Assembly: GCA_002292325.1 (NCBI GenBank)
Contig: DBBR01000033.1
Span: 24,924-88,923, forward strand
Source of the DNA: Flavobacteriales bacterium UBA979
Lineage (GTDB): Bacteria > Bacteroidota > Bacteroidia > Flavobacteriales_D > Sanyastnellaceae
DNA length: 64,000 bases
Reading direction: 5' to 3'
Of the stretch, positions 1 through 7,630 are shown one piece after another; within the stretch, counting starts at the first letter, position 1; each line of letters starts with the position of its first letter. Position numbers and translations under genes: made by a program. Below the pieces are notes generated by a model. That model did not search any database. It was not told where the DNA came from and saw nothing but the letters and a program-made list of their open reading frames with translations.

Positions 1-39
1 CCTTGAATAGATTTCCTCTCGGTTGTATTGATCGCTCAT
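1..39 (-). CDS. Possible 5' end of a leftward gene cut by the window edge
   Basis: An ATG at 39 on the minus strand opens a frame of 13 codons that runs off the window edge (reads MSDQYNREEIYSR). It is too short to identify. The only support is that it is open to the edge and has the same direction as the next gene. No clear ribosome binding site is visible, which is usual in Bacteroidota. It could be chance. Confidence 0.25.
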   Translation of the reverse strand, partial: MSDQYNREEIYSR

Positions 40-113
40 CGTTCGTTCTCTAGCTTGGCTAATATATTCGACGAGGTGCAAGAAGGCAAACTAATTTGCG
101 TTTTCTCTATGTA

Positions 114-2822
114 TTACCGATTCAAGTGAATGTGGCCTTGGTACGTGCGAGGCAGGAATAATTGGTCCTCTGTCCAAGCTTCGTAATAGTAAAGCCCATC
201 CATTGCGAAGTGCTCGCCATCCTGAACTTGTCCCAGCCAAGGAATTTCCGTGTCATGGGTTTCCCAAACGATCTCGCCCCACCGGTTGAAAATCTGAAGA
301 TGATAGGACGTTATGCCCAGTGCGACTGGCTTCCACACATCGTTGATGCCATCGTGATTGGGTGTAAAAGCATTGGGAGCGTAGAAAACGCTTCCCGACA
401 CGGCCACCTGACCCACGGCAGTATTGGTGCATCCCGCTTCGTTGACGACCGTTTGTATGACATCGAACAACCCACCATCGGCGAAAGTATATGAGCCATT
501 GCAGTCGTTGGACGAGCCCCCGTCTCCAAAATTGTAAAAGCAATCAACGCTGCCCGTCGCCAAGGATTCGAAACTGACTGATGGGTCGAGGATGTCAACT
601 TGGTTTGGTGAGATGTCGAATCCAGCATCCGGTAAGGCCAATACTTCGATCAGTCCGGGTTGGGCAAGGATTAATTCACTGCTGCAATAGCCAGTAGAAT
701 TCATGACCAATGTTACCGTGTAATCTCCTGAGTTTTCATAAACGTGAACTGGATTGGATGCTATGCTGGTGATACCATCTCCAAAGTCCCAGAGGTAGCT
801 CGTTGCGGTTTCTGTTTCGCTTGTATTGTTGAAAGAAACAGAGTGAGGAGGGCAGCCCAAGGGCGGTCCACCCTGAAAACCTATGCTCGGATCCTGAATG
901 ACCCAGATCTCTTCAGAAGCGGTGACTTCACATCCGTTCGCAATAGCTGTGACCTCTACCGTGTAGGTTCCTGGCTCAGCGTAAACGAGATTATTTACTC
1001 CCGGTCCGTTTACGTTTGCAGAGATTGTAGTCCCACCAAAATCCCATTGGTACTGTGTAATAGGATCATTTTCAATCAAGGGATTGATGGTGAAATTATT
1101 GGATGAAAAACACTCCGGGTCAGGGGCATCGAACGAAGGGTCAATTTCAGGAAAGATTTCAACCGTCGCAAACGCTGTGTCGCTGCAAGTATAGGGAGTT
1201 GAGACAATTAATTCTACCAAATAGACTCCATCCGAGGGATACGTATAAGATGGCGACTCTTCATTGGAAACATCTGTTTCATCTCCGTACACACCGAAGT
1301 CCCAACTCCAGTTGGTTCCATTGGAAGAAAGGTTATCAAAGTCAAAGTCAAACCCTTGACAAAACGACGATTGGTCGGCGATACTGGCAACAGGTGCATC
1401 AGGTGCATCCCAATCAAATTCGGTGCTTGACTCGCATCCAAAATGCTCCGCATCCAATGTGACCGTCCATTCATCAGCGTTGTTGAAGGTGACCCAGTCA
1501 GTTGTAAGTCCCGTACCAGTGCTTGGAAGCCCCCCTAAAAAGTTCCACGTGAGGTTGGTGCTTTCGGTGAACGCACCATTGGCTTGTAAATCAAAAGCTT
1601 CGATTCCATTTAGGCATTCGAATTCAATGAGTTCAATGCCGAGCTCGATGGGTTCGTAGATGTAAAAAACTTGACTTGACGTATCAGCGCATGGCCAAGA
1701 TGGATTGGCAATGAGCATGACTTCGAAGATCCCGGTGTCGGGATAGGTATAAATCGGATCTGAAAGTGTGCTGAAATCTGTTGTGATTCCCGGAACACCA
1801 AAATCCCAAAGCAAACTTTGCGATCCAATGCTATTCTCGGTGAATTGGATGGTTTCTCCGATGCAAAACTGGTCGTCTGCTTGCGGTTGAACTGCGGAAA
1901 TAATGGTCGGATCGCACATCACCACATTGAATTGGAAATCCCGCATTACCGTGCTCAGTAATTCACCGTCCCGATATTCAGTGACGCAAATGCCAATGAC
2001 ATACGCTCCCGCCGTGGTTGGAAACCCCGTGATTTCTCCGGTCTCGGGATTGATTTCAAATGGAGGATTGGAAGGAATAGGATCCGTTGAGCTGAATCCA
2101 CCTCCCCATGGAATCGGTGTGAAAGTCGATGCTGGTTGAGGAGCAGGAGAGGGGTTGTCAGGAGATCCACCATTCAAGGGAGTGCACAATGAATAAACCA
2201 ATGAGTCCCCGTCTGCATCTGTCGCGCTTTGGTCTAAAAAGAAATCAAATCCTGTACAGATGGCTTCGGGAGGATAATTATTGAATTGCGGACTGCTGTT
2301 TGGTTCCGCATCATCCGTGAATGCTGGGATTTGAGTGGTTAACGTAATTCCTACATCACCTGGGTTGGGAATGTTGGAGATTCCGGGATTTCTGCAGCAA
2401 CGCTGAAAAACCAGGTCATAACCAACAGCACTAGGGGGGAGGTTGAGCGTGATTTTGTACTCCAGCCTTTGGACACATAAATCGGGCGGTAAATTACCAC
2501 AGGGGTTTTCCAGTTCCGTTTCAAGCGGGTTTGTAGAAGCCGTGGTAATTTCGACCTCATAAATGCCGTAGGGATTTCCTCCTTCAAATACACCCAGGTT
2601 GATCGTAGGATCCAAGTTGGTCCCTCCATTTTGCCAACCACTGGGTAACGGTTGGTTCGGATCGCATTCACGATAAAACACCAACGTGATTTCGAAATCA
2701 CCATTTCCCAGGTAGTCATAGTATACTTCTCCCCCCATGGCGTGAGCGGCTTCTGTCGGTTTCGCAGTGTGAACAAACGAAGCCAAACAAAATAAAGGGA
2801 TGAACAGACGGTAAAAATTCAT
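114..2822 (-). CDS. Secreted PKD-repeat protein with T9SS type B (CHU_C) sorting domain
   Basis: A 902-residue cell-surface or secreted protein. Residues 1-28 look like a signal peptide. Residues about 28-300 form the beta-rich N-terminal region (starting near AHAMGGEVYYDYLG) often seen in large Bacteroidota adhesin-like proteins. From about 310 to 800 there are several PKD-type repeats, recognised by recurring W-DFG and YxWDFGDG patterns followed by YPD/YEN-G-Y-V. The last ~95 residues carry the gliding-motility C-terminal domain: NAFTPNHDGINDVW, then an IFNRWGE motif and a final beta-strand stretch. That domain is a T9SS type B export and attachment signal. The exact role is unknown; adhesion or a surface-polymer role is inferred. 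The gene stands alone, divergent from the helicase, with a -7 promoter element upstream. Confidence 0.85.
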   Translation of the reverse strand: MNFYRLFIPLFCLASFVHTAKPTEAAHAMGGEVYYDYLGNGDFEITLVFYRECDPNQPLPSGWQNGGTNLDPTINLGVFEGGNPYGIYEVEITTASTNPLETELENPCGNLPPDLCVQRLEYKITLNLPPSAVGYDLVFQRCCRNPGISNIPNPGDVGITLTTQIPAFTDDAEPNSSPQFNNYPPEAICTGFDFFLDQSATDADGDSLVYSLCTPLNGGSPDNPSPAPQPASTFTPIPWGGGFSSTDPIPSNPPFEINPETGEITGFPTTAGAYVIGICVTEYRDGELLSTVMRDFQFNVVMCDPTIISAVQPQADDQFCIGETIQFTENSIGSQSLLWDFGVPGITTDFSTLSDPIYTYPDTGIFEVMLIANPSWPCADTSSQVFYIYEPIELGIELIEFECLNGIEAFDLQANGAFTESTNLTWNFLGGLPSTGTGLTTDWVTFNNADEWTVTLDAEHFGCESSTEFDWDAPDAPVASIADQSSFCQGFDFDFDNLSSNGTNWSWDFGVYGDETDVSNEESPSYTYPSDGVYLVELIVSTPYTCSDTAFATVEIFPEIDPSFDAPDPECFSSNNFTINPLIENDPITQYQWDFGGTTISANVNGPGVNNLVYAEPGTYTVEVTAIANGCEVTASEEIWVIQDPSIGFQGGPPLGCPPHSVSFNNTSETETATSYLWDFGDGITSIASNPVHVYENSGDYTVTLVMNSTGYCSSELILAQPGLIEVLALPDAGFDISPNQVDILDPSVSFESLATGSVDCFYNFGDGGSSNDCNGSYTFADGGLFDVIQTVVNEAGCTNTAVGQVAVSGSVFYAPNAFTPNHDGINDVWKPVALGITSYHLQIFNRWGEIVWETHDTEIPWLGQVQDGEHFAMDGLYYYEAWTEDQLFLPRTYQGHIHLNR

Positions 2823-2861
2823 TTGTGCTCAGGGCATCGAATGGAAACAAACCTAGAAAAT

Positions 2862-2869
2862 CAAAAATA
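2862..2869 (-). promoter_or_regulatory. Candidate -7 promoter element for the PKD/CHU_C gene
   Basis: The minus strand reads TATTTTTG, an exact match to the Bacteroidota -7 consensus TAnnTTTG, 39 nt upstream of the ATG at 2822. The nearest upstream TTG is about 26 nt away, slightly too far for a good -33 element, so only the -7 half is well supported. Confidence 0.4.
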
Positions 2870-2937
2870 TAACACCTTTCACCATGGTTTAGTTGCAACC
2901 TCCGTAACTTTCCAACGTGGAAGAAGAAAATAAGCGC

Positions 2938-4257
2938 ATGCGTTTTGACGCATTGCCCCTGCATCCCGATGTACTCGATGCATTGGATGCCATGGGGTTT
3001 GAACTTGCAACCCCAATTCAAGAACAAGCGATTCCAAGTGTTTTAAAAGGCAATGACTTTTTAGGGATTGCCCAAACAGGTACTGGGAAAACGGCTGCGT
3101 TTTTGTTGCCGGTGATTGATCGCATCTTGGATACGGAAGACAACGGAAAGACCAAAGCGCTCATCGTGGTTCCAACCCGTGAGCTGGCTATGCAAATTGA
3201 TCAAGCAGTGGAGGGATTCGGCTATTATGCCAAAGTCACAAGCTTGGCCATTTATGGCGGTGGCAATGCCGCTGAATTTACCCGAGAAAAAAAGGCGTTG
3301 ACCGACGGAGCAGATATCATCATCGCAACGCCAGGCCGATTTTTATCTCATTTGACTTTGGGCTACGTGGACTTGTCCGAGTTGCAATGCTTGATCTTGG
3401 ATGAGGCGGACCGGATGTTGGACATGGGTTTCTTAGGGGACATCATGCGTATTGCCGAAAAATGCCGAACGGATCGTCAAACATTGCTTTTCAGTGCGAC
3501 CATGCCTGATCGCATCGAAACGCTCGCGAAGGAATTGCAGCGGAATCCCCAAATAGTGAAATTGGCTTTATCGAAACCTGCAGAGAAGATCAAACAAGGG
3601 GCTTACATCTTATTTGACCACCAAAAGGATGCGGTGTTAATTGACCTGCTCAAGGACCGAAATGTAGGTTCAGGCATCGTATTTACATCGAGGAAGCGAA
3701 CGGTAAGTCAGATTACCCGTGTTCTGAAAAAAGCGGGTATTCGCTGTGAGCGCATATCTTCGGATGCGGATCAGTCAGAGCGGGAGGAGGTGATGCTTGG
3801 ATTTCGTCAGCGTAAGTTTCCCATCCTGGTTGCAACGGATGTTGTGAGTCGTGGTATTGACATCGATAACATTGAACTGGTCGTGAACTACGATGTTCCT
3901 CCAAATGAAGAGGACTATGTGCATCGGATAGGCCGAACTGCTCGTGCAGACAAGGATGGTGAAGGTGTTACACTTGTGAATCCTGATGATCAGCAGCGAT
4001 TTGGGAAAATTGAGAAACTCATTGAGAAATCCGTTCCCAAGTTGGAAATCCCAAAGCAATTAGGTCCAGGTCCAGAATACAATCCCAAAGCAGGAAGGTC
4101 TGGACGTTCAGGAAGACACGGTGGCGGCAGACATGGCGGCGGGCGCAGCAGCGGTGGTGCTAATCATTCTGGTGGTTATAAAAAGCCCAATCGTTCTGGC
4201 GGGGGCGGAGGTCACGGCAAAGGGAGGAAACCATACAAGGGAGGCCAATCACATTGA
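2938..4257 (+). CDS. DEAD-box ATP-dependent RNA helicase, RhlE-like
   Basis: A 439-residue cytoplasmic RNA helicase for RNA remodelling in ribosome assembly or RNA turnover. In order: N-terminal FxxLxLxP start, Q motif at TPIQEQAIP (25-33), Walker A AQTGTGKT (45-52), PTREL (79-83), TPGR (131-134), DEAD (155-158), SAT (186-188), ARGID-like SRGID, and HRIGRTAR (329-336). The tail from about 385 is rich in Gly, Arg, His and Ser (RGG-like), as in RhlE-type proteins where it binds RNA. The start is chosen at ATG 2938 because MRFDALPL aligns with the usual RhlE N-terminus; a GTG at 2917 would add seven residues. Its stop overlaps the region just before msrB, so the two genes are probably cotranscribed. 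Confidence 0.92.
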   Translation: MRFDALPLHPDVLDALDAMGFELATPIQEQAIPSVLKGNDFLGIAQTGTGKTAAFLLPVIDRILDTEDNGKTKALIVVPTRELAMQIDQAVEGFGYYAKVTSLAIYGGGNAAEFTREKKALTDGADIIIATPGRFLSHLTLGYVDLSELQCLILDEADRMLDMGFLGDIMRIAEKCRTDRQTLLFSATMPDRIETLAKELQRNPQIVKLALSKPAEKIKQGAYILFDHQKDAVLIDLLKDRNVGSGIVFTSRKRTVSQITRVLKKAGIRCERISSDADQSEREEVMLGFRQRKFPILVATDVVSRGIDIDNIELVVNYDVPPNEEDYVHRIGRTARADKDGEGVTLVNPDDQQRFGKIEKLIEKSVPKLEIPKQLGPGPEYNPKAGRSGRSGRHGGGRHGGGRSSGGANHSGGYKKPNRSGGGGGHGKGRKPYKGGQSH

Positions 4258-4259
4258 GC

Positions 4260-4655
4260 ATGGACGAATTTGTTTCTTTGACTGCTGAAGAATGGAGGAA
4301 GAAACTTTCAGAGCCTGAATTCCGGGTGCTTCGTGAAAGCGGCACAGAGCGTCCGTTTTCATCGGATTTTCATGCTCCTGGACACGAAGGATTATTCGCT
4401 TGTAAGGGTTGCGGTGCCGAACTTTTTGCTTCAACAAGTCAGTTTGATTCCGGATGTGGATGGCCAAGTTTCGACCAAGGAGTAGATGAAGGATCCATTA
4501 CAGAACATTTGGATCGATCTCATGGAATGGTCAGGGTCGAAGTGCGTTGCGGTCGTTGCGACAGTCATTTGGGGCATGTGTTTCCAGATGGACCGACGGA
4601 GACAGGCAACCGCTACTGCATTAACGGTATCTGCCTGATTCCTGTTTCGAGGTAA
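4260..4655 (+). CDS. msrB: Peptide-methionine (R)-S-oxide reductase MsrB
   Basis: A 131-residue enzyme that reduces methionine-R-sulfoxide in proteins. Zinc-site cysteines are C48/C51 (CKGC) and C97/C100 (CGRC). The signature HLGHVFPDGP follows and the catalytic Cys lies in RYCIN (C120). C66 in SGCGWPSF may be the resolving cysteine. The length fits a stand-alone MsrB domain with no signal peptide, so it is probably cytoplasmic. ATG 4260 is preferred; an in-frame TTG at 4254 overlaps the helicase stop. It follows the helicase gene by 2 bp, which suggests one transcript. Confidence 0.95.
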   Translation: MDEFVSLTAEEWRKKLSEPEFRVLRESGTERPFSSDFHAPGHEGLFACKGCGAELFASTSQFDSGCGWPSFDQGVDEGSITEHLDRSHGMVRVEVRCGRCDSHLGHVFPDGPTETGNRYCINGICLIPVSR

Positions 4656-4805
4656 CAGATTGGCCTGTCATCTTTCCCGTCCCTTCTGCATTCCATAAGG
4701 ACGTGGACCTTTACCTCCAGGTCCTTCCGCTGCCCTTCCTTTCATACGCCTTTTCATCAGCTGCGTTCGAAAGGATCGTTCAACTTGACCGACTTGCGCC
4801 GCTCG

Positions 4806-4970
4806 TCAATACCCGATAACCATGGACAGTTCTTCGATGGCCGTGTGATGAATTTCGTAAAGCAACAATCTGCTTGCTTGCAATAGGGCCAAGAGTTGCC
4901 GGGCTTCATCGTCGGTTGAAGCATTCGAAATTTGATTTTCCAATGCTCTGACTTTGTCGCGGTCAGTCAA
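4806..4970 (-). CDS. Small unannotated ORF directly downstream of lgt (54 codons, TTG start)
   Basis: This fills most of the 324-bp gap between msrB and lgt. It begins with TTG at 4970, 9 nt after the lgt stop, preceded by AAAGGA, an unusually good ribosome binding site for this genome. The peptide (LTDRDKVRALENQISNASTD at its start) is strongly amphipathic and helical, with a normal codon mix, and ends at a TGA at 4808-4806. After that TGA the same frame stays open for 46 more codons to 4668 and reads as a basic, Gly/Arg-rich tail, so the gene may be longer and interrupted. It would be the third gene of an mtaB-lgt operon. Not recognised as any family. A coincidental open frame cannot be excluded. 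Confidence 0.45.
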   Translation of the reverse strand: MTDRDKVRALENQISNASTDDEARQLLALLQASRLLLYEIHHTAIEELSMVIGY

Positions 4971-4979
4971 AAATGTCCT

Positions 4980-6185
4980 TTATTTCGCAGGTTTCTTTCC
5001 CAGTGCAAACCAAAGCAAAATTCCTCCAAGGCACGTTGCTGTCGAGATCAACTCGGCTTGTGTAAATGCAAGTCCGAACCATTCCAATTCGACATTGACC
5101 CGGATTTTCTCGATGAGAAACCGTTCAGCTCCATTGAACATGCAGTACAAGGCAAATAACCTCCCTGGAATTTGAATCCGCTTTCGTAAGGACCATAGAA
5201 TTCCAAATATGGCAGTTGCCATGAGCGTCTCATAGAAGGCGGTCGGATAGACACCAGGGTCGAGGTAAGTGCCGTACCCTTCAAATATCGGATATGGGTC
5301 TTCCGGTGTGATCCACTTCCCAACGTAACCTGCAGGCCGCGAGCCGTAAACGCCATTTACATTGTTCGGGAATGCATAGGACCACATCCACTCTGGCAAC
5401 CACGACAGTGCATCAGGCAATGGCCTTGGATTCGGAATGCCCCAATCGCCATCACCGCTCACTTGACAGCCGATTCGACCCACACCATAACCGAGCATCA
5501 ATCCTGGAGCCGTTGCATCTGCCAGCGGTAGGAACGATAGGTTCTTCTTTCGGGCATAAAAATAGACTGCAAGTCCTCCGACAATCAATCCACCATATAT
5601 GGTGAGCCCGCCGAGGAAATTTGCCAGGGAAGGCTCTCGGAAAAAGCGAATCAATTCATCCGGGTATTCAAGTAAATGAAAAAATTTAGCCCCTGCAATG
5701 CCGCCAATCGCTGCAACAGTCACGATTCCCCCCACATGTTCACTGGCAGGCAGCTCAACTTCCTTTTGCTCAATTTCTTTGCCTCGGCTCCGGCCTTCCC
5801 AGTATTTCCATCCGACAAAAAGCATGGCACATGCCAATCCTAGCGGTAAATTTCCCCGCAGACTAAATAACTCTGCTTGTGGCAGACCGCGCTCGAATAA
5901 TGCGCCGGCATTCAGGGCCAAATACAAAAATTTCCAGCCGATCACGAAGCCCATTGCTGCGCTGGTGACGTATTCTCCGCGAGGAACAGGGCCACCGACC
6001 GTGATTCGGATTCGTTCTGATGAGAAGATTCCGAGTGCTTGTTTTCGGTTCATTTCTCTTCGCAGAGTGAATGCCGCAACGACAAAGGCCAATGCCACAA
6101 AAAGTCCAAAGCTATTGACCAATTTCAGAGCGGGAATGTCCCAACCGAATATGTCTATAAATGCATGGTATACAGTCGGATACAT
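4980..6185 (-). CDS. lgt: Phosphatidylglycerol--prolipoprotein diacylglyceryl transferase Lgt
   Basis: A 401-residue inner-membrane enzyme that moves diacylglycerol from phosphatidylglycerol onto the lipobox cysteine of prolipoproteins. About seven hydrophobic segments are visible. The signature region GYGVGRIGCQVSGDGDWG (232-249) and, near the C-terminus, YPTAFYE and NGAERFLIEKIRVN match the family. It is longer than the E. coli enzyme (291 aa) because of N-terminal and mid-protein insertions, a form I associate with Bacteroidota. The window contains several likely lipoprotein clients (SusD, the GH13 lipoprotein, the DUF5004-like protein). It lies 9 bp after mtaB, in one operon. Confidence 0.93.
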   Translation of the reverse strand: MYPTVYHAFIDIFGWDIPALKLVNSFGLFVALAFVVAAFTLRREMNRKQALGIFSSERIRITVGGPVPRGEYVTSAAMGFVIGWKFLYLALNAGALFERGLPQAELFSLRGNLPLGLACAMLFVGWKYWEGRSRGKEIEQKEVELPASEHVGGIVTVAAIGGIAGAKFFHLLEYPDELIRFFREPSLANFLGGLTIYGGLIVGGLAVYFYARKKNLSFLPLADATAPGLMLGYGVGRIGCQVSGDGDWGIPNPRPLPDALSWLPEWMWSYAFPNNVNGVYGSRPAGYVGKWITPEDPYPIFEGYGTYLDPGVYPTAFYETLMATAIFGILWSLRKRIQIPGRLFALYCMFNGAERFLIEKIRVNVELEWFGLAFTQAELISTATCLGGILLWFALGKKPAK

Positions 6186-6194
6186 GTAGTGCGT

Positions 6195-7508
6195 TTAAGT
6201 GGAAGACGAAGTAGATGAGAGGATTGCCGAGGCGTAGCCAGCTGCATGAATTTGTTTTATTTCCACGGGGTGTATGGAATTGGCGTCGACCTGTGCTTCA
6301 GGTAGTGCAACACGAACGTATTCAGGAGTGTAGCCAAAACGCAATCCCTCTTCACGTGATTCCTCGAACAGAACAGGCCGGGTTAAGCCAAGAAAATTTT
6401 CGTAATGCGCTCTTTGTTTTTTGAGAGAAAGCGATCGCAGTACCTTGGTTCTTTGCTTGCGAATTTCAACTGGAACAGACTGCTCCATCCTTGGAGCCGT
6501 AGTCTTTCCGCGCTCAGAGTATGTAAAAACATGCAGATAACTCACCGGCAGTTGGAGCAAAAATTCCTGTGTAGCTCGAAACGCCGCTTCGTCTTCATTT
6601 GGAAATCCTGTGATAACGTCAACGCCAATGGACGCATGCGGAAGCAAGGTGCGAATGTGTTCGATGCGCGCAGCATAGAGCTCCGTGCGGTAGCGTCGTC
6701 GCATGGATTTGAGCACGGCGTCTGAGCCGCTTTGTAAGGGGATGTGGAAATGAGGTTGGAATTTCTGACTGCTTGCGACGAAATCGATGACTTCGGATGT
6801 TAATAAATTGGGTTCAATGCTGCTGATTCTAAACCGCTCGACATCCACTTGCTCATCCAGCGCTTTGATTAAATCAAAAAAGGATTCCCCAGTGCTTTTT
6901 CCAAAATCACCGATGTTGACTCCTGTCAACACGATTTCTCGTGCACCGTGAGATGCAGCATTGTTGGCCGTTTGGAGGGTCTCCGAGATGGGCGCGTTAC
7001 GGGATCTACCGCGTGCCAAAGGAATGGTGCAGAAAGAACAGAAATAATCACATCCATCTTGTACCTTGAGAAAGGCACGTGTCCTGTCGTTGCTCGAGAA
7101 CCCTGGAACAAAAGCCTTGACTTCCTTAATGGGACCCACGGAAACGGATCCAGATGTCCTTTTTTCGTCTGTGATGTGATCCAGTAAATTGAATTTTTCT
7201 GCGGCGCCCAGCACGACATCAACACCTTCGATGCTGCTTATTTCTTTGGGCTTCAATTGTGCGTAGCATCCGATGACCGCAATGAACGCCTCAGGATTGC
7301 TTGTCAAGGCCCTTCGAACAGCATTACGGCATTTGGAATCTGCCTGCTCGGTTACGCTGCAGGTATTGATGACCACTACGTCGGGTGCGTCATCAATTCC
7401 AACCCGGGCATAACCCGCTTGGGCCAGGTCACGCGCAATGGTCGATGTTTCAGAAAAATTAAGTTTACACCCTAACGTGTGAAAAGCTGCAGTTCCTCCC
7501 GGGGTCAT
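6195..7508 (-). CDS. mtaB: tRNA t6A37 methylthiotransferase MtaB
   Basis: A 437-residue radical-SAM enzyme that adds a methylthio group to t6A at position 37 of ANN-decoding tRNAs. The N-terminal UPF0004 domain carries the auxiliary cluster cysteines C14, C50 and C81. The radical-SAM cluster motif CDYFCSFC supplies C153, C157 and C160, followed by PLARGRSRN. A TRAM-like RNA-binding region ends the protein. MtaB rather than MiaB or RimO is chosen from the TLGCKLN start and the GYARV / DVVVINTCSVTEQAD pattern. First gene of the leftward mtaB-lgt unit. It needs t6A made with TsaC, which is also in this window (52920-53516). Confidence 0.93.
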   Translation of the reverse strand: MTPGGTAAFHTLGCKLNFSETSTIARDLAQAGYARVGIDDAPDVVVINTCSVTEQADSKCRNAVRRALTSNPEAFIAVIGCYAQLKPKEISSIEGVDVVLGAAEKFNLLDHITDEKRTSGSVSVGPIKEVKAFVPGFSSNDRTRAFLKVQDGCDYFCSFCTIPLARGRSRNAPISETLQTANNAASHGAREIVLTGVNIGDFGKSTGESFFDLIKALDEQVDVERFRISSIEPNLLTSEVIDFVASSQKFQPHFHIPLQSGSDAVLKSMRRRYRTELYAARIEHIRTLLPHASIGVDVITGFPNEDEAAFRATQEFLLQLPVSYLHVFTYSERGKTTAPRMEQSVPVEIRKQRTKVLRSLSLKKQRAHYENFLGLTRPVLFEESREEGLRFGYTPEYVRVALPEAQVDANSIHPVEIKQIHAAGYASAILSSTSSST

Positions 7509-7630
7509 GCCGCGAATTTAGGGGAGAAAGACAGGATTTGAATTTTGAATGAAGCCGAAAAAGAACAAGATAACCCGGAACCATGTATTACATAGTATAT
7601 TGCACAGCCTGAACTAAGAAACAAACCACC

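Noticed and set aside
5698-6189. 163-residue plus-strand frame
   Set aside because: Antisense to lgt; no motif, low-complexity Ser/Pro/Ala composition.
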